Shown here: positions 29,302 through 36,958 of the stretch, one piece after another
Numbering within the stretch: the first letter of the stretch is position 1
How the letters are laid out: each line of letters opens with the position of its first letter
From: Streptomyces uncialis
GTDB lineage: Bacteria > Actinomycetota > Actinomycetes > Streptomycetales > Streptomycetaceae
Length of the DNA stretch: 64,000 nt
Reading direction: 5' to 3'
NCBI RefSeq assembly: GCF_001905345.1
Contig: NZ_LFBV01000006.1
Location: forward strand, 1 to 64,000
Made by a program: the position numbers and the translations under genes
The notes under the pieces: generated by a model
The model's database searches: none
What the model was told of the DNA's origin: nothing
The model's input: only the letters and a program-made list of their open reading frames with translations

Positions 29302-30714
29302 TCAGGCGGCCTCCGGTCCGATCCGGCTGCGCACGGCGGTCTGGACCTCGTCCTCCTCGGCGGGGTCGGCCGCGAGCCTGCGCAGCTGCTCCACCACGCG
29401 CGCGTCGCCGGTCTCCGCGTGCCGTGCGGCGATCTCGCGGGTGGTCTCCTCGCAGTCCCAGAGGCATTCGACGGCGAACCCGGCCGGGAACGAGCCGTCG
29501 GTCGCGGCGAGCGCGCGGGCGGCGCGTCCCCGCAGCTGGGAGGAGGCGGTCTCCCGGTACACATGGCGCAGTACGGGTGCCGCGCAGACGATGCCGAGGC
29601 GGCCGGCCCCGTCGACCAGGGTCCACAGGGTGGGTGCGTCGGGGCCCTCGGCGCGCACCGCCTCGCGGAGGGCGTCGAGGACGAGCATGGTGTCCTGGGT
29701 GCCGCCCCGGCAGGCGAGCACGCGTCCCGCGGCGGCGCCGAGCGTGTCGGGCCGCTGGACCCAGGCGCGGGCCCGGTCGACGGCGGCGGGCCCGCGCATC
29801 CGCTCGAAGGACTCGACGGCCGCTTCCGCCACGGTCGCCGAGGGGGAGGCGACCGCGATTTCGATCAGGTCGAGGGCGAAGGGGTCGTGGGTGTCGGCGA
29901 GATAGCGCAGGGCGGTGCAGCGGGCGCCGTCGGCGCCGTCGCGGGCGGCCCGCACGATCTCGGCGTGGTCGTCGGGTCCGGCGACCGCCGTCAGGCAGCG
30001 GGCGGCGGGCACATGCAGGGGGGTACCGCGTTCGGCGCCGCGTTCGGCCCAGTCGAGGACGGCCCGCACGCTCCAGTCGGGGCGTGGCCCCGTGGAGTCG
30101 AGCTGGCGCTGCCAGCGGTCGAAGGAGCCCTGTTCGCGGGCGGCCCGCACCCGGGCCGCGACGGATTCGCGCGGGTCGTCGGCCCACAGCCGCCAGGGCC
30201 GTGGCTCGAAGGCGTCCCGGACGGTCGCGGCGAGCGCGGCCTCGCCCTCGGTGTCGCGGGCGAAGCGGGCGAGGACGGGGGCGGCCAGCGAGCGCAGCCC
30301 GGCGTCGTCGTCGCGCAGCGCCAGTTCGTCGAGGGCCCAGGCCCAGTTGCTGCCGACGGTGGCGTACCGGCGGAGCAGCTCCAGGGCGTCGCGCCGGCCG
30401 TAGGCGGCGAGGTGGCCGAGGACCGCGAGGGCGAGTCCGGTGCGGGACTCGTCCGGGTCGAGGACGTCCTCCGGGTGGAAGAGGTGGGCCTCGACCGCGT
30501 CGAGCTCGCCGTCCAGGTCGAGGTAGAGGCGGGCGTAGTAGAGGGAGCGGTTCTCCGCCTGCCAGTCGTGGCGGGGATCGTGGAGGACGCAGTTGTTGAG
30601 TGCCGCGAGCGCGTCGGCCCGCGGGGCGGTGAGCGCGTGCAGTGTGCCGTCGCCGCGGCCTCTCTGAAGGAGACCTAGCAGCGTGCCACTGGGCGCTATG
30701 ACCGAATCGAACAT
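29302..30714 (-). CDS. HEAT-repeat protein
   Basis: A 470-aa soluble, alanine-rich helical protein made of HEAT/PBS-lyase-like repeats, for example ALAVLGHLAAYGRRDALELL, AAVESFERMRGPAAVDRA and REIAARHAETGDARVVEQL. Such proteins are protein-protein scaffolds and no enzyme motif is visible. The ATG at 30714 begins MFDSVIAPSGTLLGLLQ with GAGGCTG about nine bases upstream. An in-frame ATG at 30804 would add 30 arginine-rich residues without a ribosome site. A possible 19-codon upstream ORF lies 46 nt before the start. Partner and process are unknown. Confidence 0.82.
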   Translation of the reverse strand: MFDSVIAPSGTLLGLLQRGRGDGTLHALTAPRADALAALNNCVLHDPRHDWQAENRSLYYARLYLDLDGELDAVEAHLFHPEDVLDPDESRTGLALAVLGHLAAYGRRDALELLRRYATVGSNWAWALDELALRDDDAGLRSLAAPVLARFARDTEGEAALAATVRDAFEPRPWRLWADDPRESVAARVRAAREQGSFDRWQRQLDSTGPRPDWSVRAVLDWAERGAERGTPLHVPAARCLTAVAGPDDHAEIVRAARDGADGARCTALRYLADTHDPFALDLIEIAVASPSATVAEAAVESFERMRGPAAVDRARAWVQRPDTLGAAAGRVLACRGGTQDTMLVLDALREAVRAEGPDAPTLWTLVDGAGRLGIVCAAPVLRHVYRETASSQLRGRAARALAATDGSFPAGFAVECLWDCEETTREIAARHAETGDARVVEQLRRLAADPAEEDEVQTAVRSRIGPEAA

Positions 30715-30760
30715 GGGAAACAGCCTCACATCAAGCGTCGACGTGACCAGGGACTCGCGA

Positions 30761-30820
30761 CTACCAGGTCTCGCGGCAACACGTCGGGGCGCCCGTCGTC
30801 TCATGCTTGTGGTAGACCAT
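30761..30820 (-). CDS. Possible upstream ORF / leader peptide (19 aa)
   Basis: An ATG at 30820, preceded by the good site GAGGCAGAGGAAGAG, opens a 19-codon frame (MVYHKHETTGAPTCCRETW) that stops at 30761. The next downstream start is the HEAT-repeat gene at 30714. The two adjacent cysteines and the better ribosome site than that of the main gene recall leader-peptide arrangements, but no attenuator hairpin is obvious in the 46-nt spacer. Confidence 0.3.
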   Translation of the reverse strand: MVYHKHETTGAPTCCRETW

Positions 30821-30993
30821 CTCTTCCTCTGCCTCTCGTCGGTGGCCCGTGCCGGGCCGTTCAGGGCCCGCGCGGTGCGGCAACACCTGCCCCGCCGTCG
30901 CGTCCGTGAATCACCTCGTCATGATGACCCAGGCGTTCACAATGCCGCGACCGATTTCCCGGACCGGCGTTCCGCCTGGTCAGGGGGCGGTGC

Positions 30994-31410
30994 TCAGCCT
31001 GTACCGAAGAGTGCCAGCAGGTGTGTCCGGCCGAACATGCGGGCCGTGTCGACGGCGGAGGGCGTACCCGCGGTGGGGTCCGCGCCGCCCTCGACGAGGG
31101 CCTGGACGACGGCGTCCTCGCTCTTGAAGACGGCGCCCGCGAGCGGGGTCTGGCCCCGGTCGTTGACCCGGTCGGGGTCGGCGCCGCGCTCCAGCAGGGC
31201 GCGGACCGTGGCGACGTGGCCGTGGTAGGCGGCGAGCATCACCAGGGTGTGGCCCTGGTCGTTGGTGAGGTTCGCCGGGACCCCGGCGTCCACGTACGCG
31301 GCGAGCCGCTCGGTGTCGCCCTGCCGGGCCAGACCGAAGAGCTTCGTCGCCAGCTCCACGACCTCGGCGTCGGGGGTGGGGGCGGCCCCGGGCTCGGAGG
31401 CTTCGCTCAT
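30994..31410 (-). CDS. Ankyrin-repeat protein
   Basis: A 138-aa soluble protein of three ankyrin repeats: EVVELATKLFGLARQGDTER, the consensus-like GHTLVMLAAYHGHVATVRAL followed by LERGADPDRVNDRGQTPL, and AVVQALVEGGADPTAG. These small bacterial ankyrin proteins act as binding modules; no catalytic motif is present. The ATG at 31410 has AGAAGG upstream. A longer in-frame GTG at 31656 is rejected because the added 82 residues are low-complexity. It precedes the HEAT-repeat gene on the same strand, separated by 280 bp. Confidence 0.88.
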   Translation of the reverse strand: MSEASEPGAAPTPDAEVVELATKLFGLARQGDTERLAAYVDAGVPANLTNDQGHTLVMLAAYHGHVATVRALLERGADPDRVNDRGQTPLAGAVFKSEDAVVQALVEGGADPTAGTPSAVDTARMFGRTHLLALFGTG

Positions 31411-31731
31411 CGGTCGGACCTTCTTTCGGGCAGCGGGCAGGGGCGGGGGGCCGTGCGGGTGAAACGTCAGGGTACTGCCCGTCGGGGCATATGACGGGCC
31501 GAGTCCTCGGTTCGGTGCCGGGCGGCCCGGGGCGTGGCCGTGGGGATGTCCGGACGGGGTGACCGGGAGGGTCCGGACGGGGGTCGGCTCCCCGCCGTCC
31601 GGGTGAGCGGATGTCCGCTGTTCAGGCGAAACGTCCAGCAATTCACCCAGTTGCACCTTTTATCGTATGGATACCTCCTGTGAGCCTGGAACAACTCATG
31701 GTGTCTGTCCCCACCGACCAGGAGAAACCTC

Positions 31732-31926
31732 ATGATCCTCTCCATCTCGGGCGTCGTGCTGCTCGGAATCATCGTGTTCCTGTTCTTCCGGAAGGACGGC
31801 CTCAAGGGCTCGCACGCCGTGGTGTGCGCGCTCTTCGGCTTCTATCTGGCGAGTACCGCCATCGCGCCGAGCATCAAGGCGGGCGGGGCGAGCCTCGCCA
31901 GCCTGCTCGGCGGGATCAAGTTCTGA
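31732..31926 (+). CDS. Small membrane protein upstream of the FtsK-like gene
   Basis: A 64-aa hydrophobic protein. One membrane helix (LSISGVVLLGIIVFLFFRK, residues 3-21) precedes a positively charged patch, then a second, weaker helix (AVVCALFGFYLASTAIA) and a glycine-rich end. AGGAGA lies eight bases before the ATG. It is followed after 45 nt by an FtsK-like ATPase gene; such pairs occur repeatedly in Streptomyces chromosomes, suggesting a membrane partner, but no function is established. Confidence 0.8.
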   Translation: MILSISGVVLLGIIVFLFFRKDGLKGSHAVVCALFGFYLASTAIAPSIKAGGASLASLLGGIKF

Positions 31927-31971
31927 CCCAGTCCCCCGCACCCCCTCCGCACGCACCTTCAGGAGACCGAT

Positions 31972-33603
31972 GTGGCCCGGCGCCCCCTTGCCCGCGTCCT
32001 GCGTGACGGCAGCGCACAGATCGCCCGAAGCCGGGAGCTGGCCCGGTCGGCGGCCGACAGCGCCACCGATGTCCTCCATCCGCTGATCACGATCACTCGC
32101 GGACTGCACCGCCTGGCCGGGGCCGGGCGGCGCAGATGGACCGACACCCCGGCCGACCGCCGGGGCGGACTGCTGTTCCTGGCGGCCTCCGTCGTCCTGG
32201 TCGTGGCACTGCTGCCGTACGGACCGCTGCTGGCCGTCATCACCCTGATGGCGGCGGCGGCCTGGTACGGCCGGGACCGGGCACCCGCGACCCCGGCGGG
32301 CCCCGACGAGTCCCAGGTCCAGCGGCTCACCTCGCTGTACGAGGCGCTGGTCCCGTACTTCTCCGTCGCCGAGGACCCCAGCCCGCTGTACGCGCACGGC
32401 GGTGACTGGGAGAAGGCCTTCGACGCCTTCGAGTTCGACGGCGACGGGCGGATCAGCCGTCTCCTGGTGCGCTACCCGGCGTACTTCACGGACGGCGAGC
32501 CCGCCGCGCGCGCCCGGATCGAACATCTGCTGCACGCGAAGTCCGGGCGCGGGCGCGAGTACCGGTTCGACTGGGACGAGGAGGGCAACGAGCTGACGGT
32601 CGCCGTACTGCCGCCGCTGCCCACCGACATCACGGCCCAGCCGTTCGTCACGGCCCCCGGCGAGATCGTGCTCGGCTTCACCGACCCCACCGGTGTGCGG
32701 CGCACCCTCCCCGTCCGGCACGGCGACGGACACCGGGACGAACCGCCCGTCGTCTGGCGCACCGGGTACCGGTCCACCGAACCGCATCTGCTGGTGGTCG
32801 GCGCGCCGGGCAGCGGTACGTCGACCCTGCTGCGCTCGATCGCCCTCCAGGCGCTCCGGCACGGTGACGTCCTGATCGTCGAGGGCACGGGCACCGGCGA
32901 GTTCGCGTGTCTGGCCGGACGGGCCGGGGTACTGGCCGTCGCCTGCGGACCGGCGGGCGCGCTCACCGCGTTCCAGTGGGCGGCGGACGAGACGGAGCGG
33001 CGGCTGGTCGCCGCCAACCAGGCCCGCCAGGCGGGGCATCCCCCGCCCGAGGACGTCACCCGCCCGCTGTACGTGCTGGCCGACCGGCCCTCCGCGCTCG
33101 GGCGGCTCGCGGCGGACGGGCAGGGCGAGGGGGACCGCGATCCGCTGTCCCTCCTCCAGGTCCCGCTGCGGCACGGCCGGGCGGCGGGTGTCACGGTCGT
33201 CGTCGCCGATCAGTACGACAGCTACGACGGCACGATCACCGTCCCGGACAGCGTGCTCCCCTGCACGCGCGCGCGGGTCGTGCTCGGCCCCGTGGCCGAC
33301 CGGCTCGCCGGGGTGCTGGGCGCGGCGCCGTCCACCACGCCCGCCCCGCGGATGCCACCGGGCCGGGGGCACGCCCGGCTCGGCGACGGACCCGTGCTGC
33401 GCTTGCAGGTGCCCGCCACCCCCGACCCGTACGACGACGCCACGAGCGACGCGCACCGGCAGGCCGTGCTGGCGCTGCTGCCGCCCCGGGCCGCCGCGCC
33501 GGGCGGCGAGGGCGCCGCGGACGTCGAGGGCCCGCCGACCCAGGAGGTACGGACGGCCCGCGCGGACAGGGTCCCGATCGAGACGGCGGCCGCGGAGGGC
33601 TGA
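31972..33603 (+). CDS. FtsK/SpoIIIE-like membrane ATP-binding protein with altered Walker A
   Basis: A 543-aa protein resembling the small FtsK/TraB-like translocases of Streptomyces. Two membrane helices lie at about residues 65-100 (FLAASVVLVVALLPYGPLL and following). The P-loop position reads GAPGSGTST (277-285), where Thr283 replaces the catalytic lysine of GxxGxGKS/T. Later blocks resemble an FtsK core (VLIVEGTGTGEF, LYVLADRPSALGRL). The change suggests weak or no ATP hydrolysis, or a regulatory role. The GTG at 31972 has AGGAGA upstream; an overlapping ATG at 31969 is out of frame. Confidence 0.78.
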   Translation: MARRPLARVLRDGSAQIARSRELARSAADSATDVLHPLITITRGLHRLAGAGRRRWTDTPADRRGGLLFLAASVVLVVALLPYGPLLAVITLMAAAAWYGRDRAPATPAGPDESQVQRLTSLYEALVPYFSVAEDPSPLYAHGGDWEKAFDAFEFDGDGRISRLLVRYPAYFTDGEPAARARIEHLLHAKSGRGREYRFDWDEEGNELTVAVLPPLPTDITAQPFVTAPGEIVLGFTDPTGVRRTLPVRHGDGHRDEPPVVWRTGYRSTEPHLLVVGAPGSGTSTLLRSIALQALRHGDVLIVEGTGTGEFACLAGRAGVLAVACGPAGALTAFQWAADETERRLVAANQARQAGHPPPEDVTRPLYVLADRPSALGRLAADGQGEGDRDPLSLLQVPLRHGRAAGVTVVVADQYDSYDGTITVPDSVLPCTRARVVLGPVADRLAGVLGAAPSTTPAPRMPPGRGHARLGDGPVLRLQVPATPDPYDDATSDAHRQAVLALLPPRAAAPGGEGAADVEGPPTQEVRTARADRVPIETAAAEG

Positions 33604-33822
33604 CCGCCCCGGCGACCGTCCCGCAGCCGTCGCCCACCCCCACCGGCCCCGCGCGTCCCCGACACCACGCGTTCCTGGTGGACGGTGGACGGTGAGCGGT
33701 GCGCGGTGCGCGGTGGCGGCTCGAACCACGAACGGGCACATCACGCCGTATGAACGGGCGCCCCGGGCCACGAACGGCACCCGAGGGCCACGGCGACGTA
33801 CGCCCAGGCCGCGAACCCGCGC
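33604..33822. other. Convergent intergenic region with short repeats
   Basis: This 219-bp gap contains GGTG-rich runs (33676-33716) and four copies of CC(A/G)CGAAC spread over 33725-33836. No strong terminator or gene is seen. Confidence 0.45.
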
Positions 33823-35328
33823 TCAGGCCACGAACGTGCGCGGGGGCTCGGCGCCGTGCGCCCCGCCCGCACCGCCGCGCACCAGCCGCGCCGCCGCCGC
33901 GAGACGGGACGCCGCCTCCTCCGCGACCGGGCCGCCGACCGTGAACGGCAGTCGTACATAGCCCTCGAAGGCGCCGTCCACCCCGAACCGCGGCCCGGAG
34001 GGAACCCGTACCCCGACCCGCTCCCCCACCTCGGCCAGCCGCGATCCGGACAGACCGCCGGTGCGCACCCACAGGGTCAGACCGCCGTGCGGCACCTCGA
34101 ACTCCCAGTCCGGCAGCTCCCGGCGCACGGCCGCCACCAGGGCGTCCCGGTTCTCCCGGGCCTGGGTACGGCGCAGGGCGACCGCCTGCTCCCAGCCGTC
34201 GCCGCGCAGCAGCCAGTTGACGGCGAGCTGTTCCAGTACGGGGGTGCCGAGGTCGGCGAAGGCGCGGGCCGCGACCAGACTGCGGATCACATCGGGGGCC
34301 GCGCGGACCCAGCCGATACGCATACCCGCCCAGAACGCCTTGCTCGCGGAGCCGACGGTGATCACCGTGGAGCCCGCGGGGTCGAAGCCGCACACGGGCC
34401 GCGGCATCGGCAGATCCGGGTCCAGCCGGACCTCGCTCATCGTCTCGTCCACGATCAGGACGGTCCCCGCCGCGCGGGCCGCCTCGACCAGGGCGCGCCG
34501 CTGGTCCTCGGGGATCAGCGCCCCGGTGGGGTTGTGGAAGTCCGCGACGACGTACGCGAGGCGGGGCGCCGCGTCCCGCAGGACCTGGCGCCAGCGGTCC
34601 AGGTCCCAGCCGCCGAGCCGTTCGGCCATGGCGACGGGGACCAGCCGGGCGCCGGCCTCCCGCATCAGCTGGAGGATGTTGGCGTAGCTGGGCGACTCGA
34701 CCGCGATGCGTTCGCCGCGCCCGGCGAAGAGATGGCAGATCGCGTCGGTCGCGCCCATCGCCCCGGTGGTGACCATGATCTGCTCGGGCATGGTGGGGAT
34801 GCCGCGCGCGGTGTAGCGGGCGGCGATCATCTCCCGCAGGGCGGGCAGCCCGGCCGGGTAGTCGCCGTGGGTGTGGGCGTACGGCGGCAGTTCCTCCAGC
34901 GCGCCGTGCACGGCGCGGGTCAGCCAGGGCTCGGGGGCGGGGAGCGCCGCGCAGCCGAGGTCGATCATCGACCCCAGGGCCTCGGGGGGCAGCGGTTCGA
35001 GGCCGCGCGCGGGGAGGGGGTTCCCGGCGGGGACGGAGGTCCAGCTGCCGGCGCCGCGCCGGGACTCCAGGAAGCCCTCGGAGCGCAGTTCCTCGTAGGC
35101 GGCGGCGACGGTGGTGCGGCTGACGGCGAGGGAGAGGGCGAGTTCGCGTTCGGCGGGGAGGCGGGCGCCCACCGGGACCCGGCCCTCCAGCACGAGCAGC
35201 CGGACGCCGTCGGCGAGCGCCCGGTAGGCGGGGGGCTTGCGGCTGCCGGGGCCGGCGGGGCGGTCCTGCTGGGAGCTGAGCAGCCGGGCGAGCTGTGCCG
35301 CTCCGACCGTGGAGGTCCACTGCACCAT
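33823..35328 (-). CDS. MocR-type (GntR/aminotransferase) transcription regulator
   Basis: A 501-aa regulator with an N-terminal GntR winged helix (PAERELALSLAVSRTTVAAA then YEELRSEGFLESRRGAGS) fused to a fold-type I aminotransferase domain. The PLP lysine is Lys330 in GSASKAFWAGMRIGW, with the upstream Asp/Asn blocks VADFHNPTGAL and LIVDETMSEV. MocR proteins sense PLP or amino-compound ligands. The divergent yczE-family gene, 101 bp away, is its usual partner and likely target. The ATG at 35328 begins MVQWTSTVGAAQLARLL; upstream codons are not typical of the family. The ribosome site (GGACTGAAAAG) is weak. Confidence 0.9.
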   Translation of the reverse strand: MVQWTSTVGAAQLARLLSSQQDRPAGPGSRKPPAYRALADGVRLLVLEGRVPVGARLPAERELALSLAVSRTTVAAAYEELRSEGFLESRRGAGSWTSVPAGNPLPARGLEPLPPEALGSMIDLGCAALPAPEPWLTRAVHGALEELPPYAHTHGDYPAGLPALREMIAARYTARGIPTMPEQIMVTTGAMGATDAICHLFAGRGERIAVESPSYANILQLMREAGARLVPVAMAERLGGWDLDRWRQVLRDAAPRLAYVVADFHNPTGALIPEDQRRALVEAARAAGTVLIVDETMSEVRLDPDLPMPRPVCGFDPAGSTVITVGSASKAFWAGMRIGWVRAAPDVIRSLVAARAFADLGTPVLEQLAVNWLLRGDGWEQAVALRRTQARENRDALVAAVRRELPDWEFEVPHGGLTLWVRTGGLSGSRLAEVGERVGVRVPSGPRFGVDGAFEGYVRLPFTVGGPVAEEAASRLAAAARLVRGGAGGAHGAEPPRTFVA

Positions 35329-35429
35329 GCTTTTCAGTCCACCTTTATCGGATTGGCCATGGATCGATGGTTCCTGCAAGCCACAGAGTGACATGAGCCA
35401 GGCCACCATCACCACAGAGGGGCACTGCT
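35329..35429. promoter_or_regulatory. Divergent regulator/yczE promoter region
   Basis: This 101-bp region is AT-richer than its surroundings, with TTTATCGGATTGG at 35343-35355 and the partial palindrome CCATGGATCGATGG at 35359-35372. It probably contains both promoters and MocR binding sites, which are usually pairs of direct repeats plus one inverted copy; I cannot fix the exact boxes by eye. Confidence 0.4.
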
Positions 35430-36140
35430 TTGCCGATCACACGCTTCACCCGGAGTCCCCGCGACCCGCAGGCCGCCCCCGCCCGTCTCCCCCGCCGCCT
35501 CACCCAGCTCTACGGCGGCCTCACGCTGTACGGGGTGAGCTGTGCGCTGATGGTGGAGGCGGGGCTCGGTCTCGAACCATGGGGTGTGCTGCACCAAGGC
35601 CTCGCCGAGCTGACGGGCCTGACGATCGGCGTGGTCACGATCGTCGTGGGCGCGCTGGTGCTGCTGCTGTGGATACCCCTGCGCCAGCGCCCCGGTCTCG
35701 GCACCGTCTCGAACGTGATCGTGGTCGGCGTCGCCATGGACGCGACGCTCCTCCTGTTCCCGGACACGCGAACGCTGGCCGTCCGCGTTCCGCTGATGGT
35801 GCTGGCCGTCCTGCTGAACGGCGCCGCGACCGGCCTCTACATCGCGGCGAACTTCGGTCCGGGCCCGCGTGACGGGCTGATGACCGGACTGCACCGCCGC
35901 ACCGGGCGGTCCATCAGACTGGTGCGCACCGCCCTGGAGGTCGCGATCGTGGCCACCGGCTTCGCGCTCGGCGGCACCGTCGGCGCGGGAACGGTCCTGT
36001 ACGCCCTGGCGATCGGACCGCTCGCCCAGCTCTTCCTGCGGATGTTCGCCGTCGCACCGGCCTCCGACCTCGCCGATCCCCCCGCGGACCGGACTCCCGT
36101 CACCGGGGTGTCGCCCGGACACGCGATAATCCGGCCGTGA
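35430..36140 (+). CDS. YczE/YyaS-family membrane protein
   Basis: A 236-aa integral membrane protein with about five to six helices, for example YGGLTLYGVSCALMVEAGLG, GVVTIVVGALVLLLWIPL and VPLMVLAVLLNGAATGLYIA. The motifs GLEPWGVLHQGLA and NFGPGPRDGLMTGL are hallmarks of the YczE family, typically encoded next to MocR regulators. Transported substrate is unknown. The TTG at 35430 follows GAGGGG eight bases upstream; no ATG or GTG nearby fits. Its TGA overlaps the GTG of the next gene (GTGA), so it is coupled to the phosphodiesterase gene. Confidence 0.85.
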   Translation: MPITRFTRSPRDPQAAPARLPRRLTQLYGGLTLYGVSCALMVEAGLGLEPWGVLHQGLAELTGLTIGVVTIVVGALVLLLWIPLRQRPGLGTVSNVIVVGVAMDATLLLFPDTRTLAVRVPLMVLAVLLNGAATGLYIAANFGPGPRDGLMTGLHRRTGRSIRLVRTALEVAIVATGFALGGTVGAGTVLYALAIGPLAQLFLRMFAVAPASDLADPPADRTPVTGVSPGHAIIRP

Positions 36141-36904
36141 CCTCCCGTACCCGGCACCCCTATCTGGACCATCCCGCGCCGCTCGCGTTCGCCCATCGCG
36201 GCGGCGCGGCGGACGGCCTGGAGAACACCGTGGCCGCGTTCCGGCGGTCGGTGGCCGCGGGCTACCGCTACATCGAGACGGACGCGCGCGTCACCGCGGA
36301 CGGCAGACCGGTCGCGTTCCATGACGCGACGCTGGACCGGGTGACGGACGGTGCCGGGCGTATCGCGGACCTGCCCTGGTCGCGGGTGCGACGCGCGCGC
36401 GTGGGCGGCACCGAACCCGTACCGCTCTTCGAGGAACTGCTGGAGGAGTTCCCCGAGGTCCGCTGGAACATCGACGTCAAGGCGGACGCGGCCCTCACCC
36501 CCCTGCTGGCGCTGATCGGCCGCACCGGCGCGTGGGACCGGGTCTGCGTGGGCTCGTTCTCCGAGGCCAGGGCCGCCCGCGCCCAGCGGCTGGCGGGCCC
36601 CCGCCTCGCCACCTCCTACGGGATGCGCGGGGTGCTCGGGCTGAGGCTGCGCGGGTACGGCGTGCCCATGGCCCCGCGCGGCTCTGCGGTGTGCGCGCAG
36701 GTACCGGAGAGCTGGGCGGGGGTGCGGGTGGTGGACCGGCGCTTCGTCCGGACGGCCCACGCGCGCGGGCTGCCCGTGCATGTGTGGACGGTGAACGACC
36801 CCGCGCGGATGCACGCCCTCCTCGAACTCGGCGTGGATGGCATCATGACCGATCACATCGACACACTGCGGTCGGTCCTTCAGGACCGGGGCGTCTGGGT
36901 CTGA
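36137..36904 (+). CDS. Glycerophosphodiester phosphodiesterase family protein
   Basis: A 255-aa cytoplasmic GDPD-family hydrolase that releases glycerol 3-phosphate from glycerophosphodiesters. The catalytic His/Glu set is seen in AFAHRGGAADGLENTVAAF, YIETDARVTADG and FHDATLDRVTDG, and the C-terminal block VWTVNDPARM with VDGIMTDH closes the barrel. There is no signal peptide. The GTG at 36137 overlaps the stop of the yczE-like gene by 4 nt. Confidence 0.92.
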   Translation: MTSRTRHPYLDHPAPLAFAHRGGAADGLENTVAAFRRSVAAGYRYIETDARVTADGRPVAFHDATLDRVTDGAGRIADLPWSRVRRARVGGTEPVPLFEELLEEFPEVRWNIDVKADAALTPLLALIGRTGAWDRVCVGSFSEARAARAQRLAGPRLATSYGMRGVLGLRLRGYGVPMAPRGSAVCAQVPESWAGVRVVDRRFVRTAHARGLPVHVWTVNDPARMHALLELGVDGIMTDHIDTLRSVLQDRGVWV

Positions 36905-36958
36905 GCGCGCGCCCGGCCGGGCACCGCGCCGGGCCCACCAGGGGGAGGCGAGGGGCCG

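Noticed and set aside
31411..31656. Extended ankyrin protein starting at the GTG at 31656
   Set aside because: The added 82 residues are low-complexity and proline-rich, and a good ribosome site precedes the ATG at 31410.
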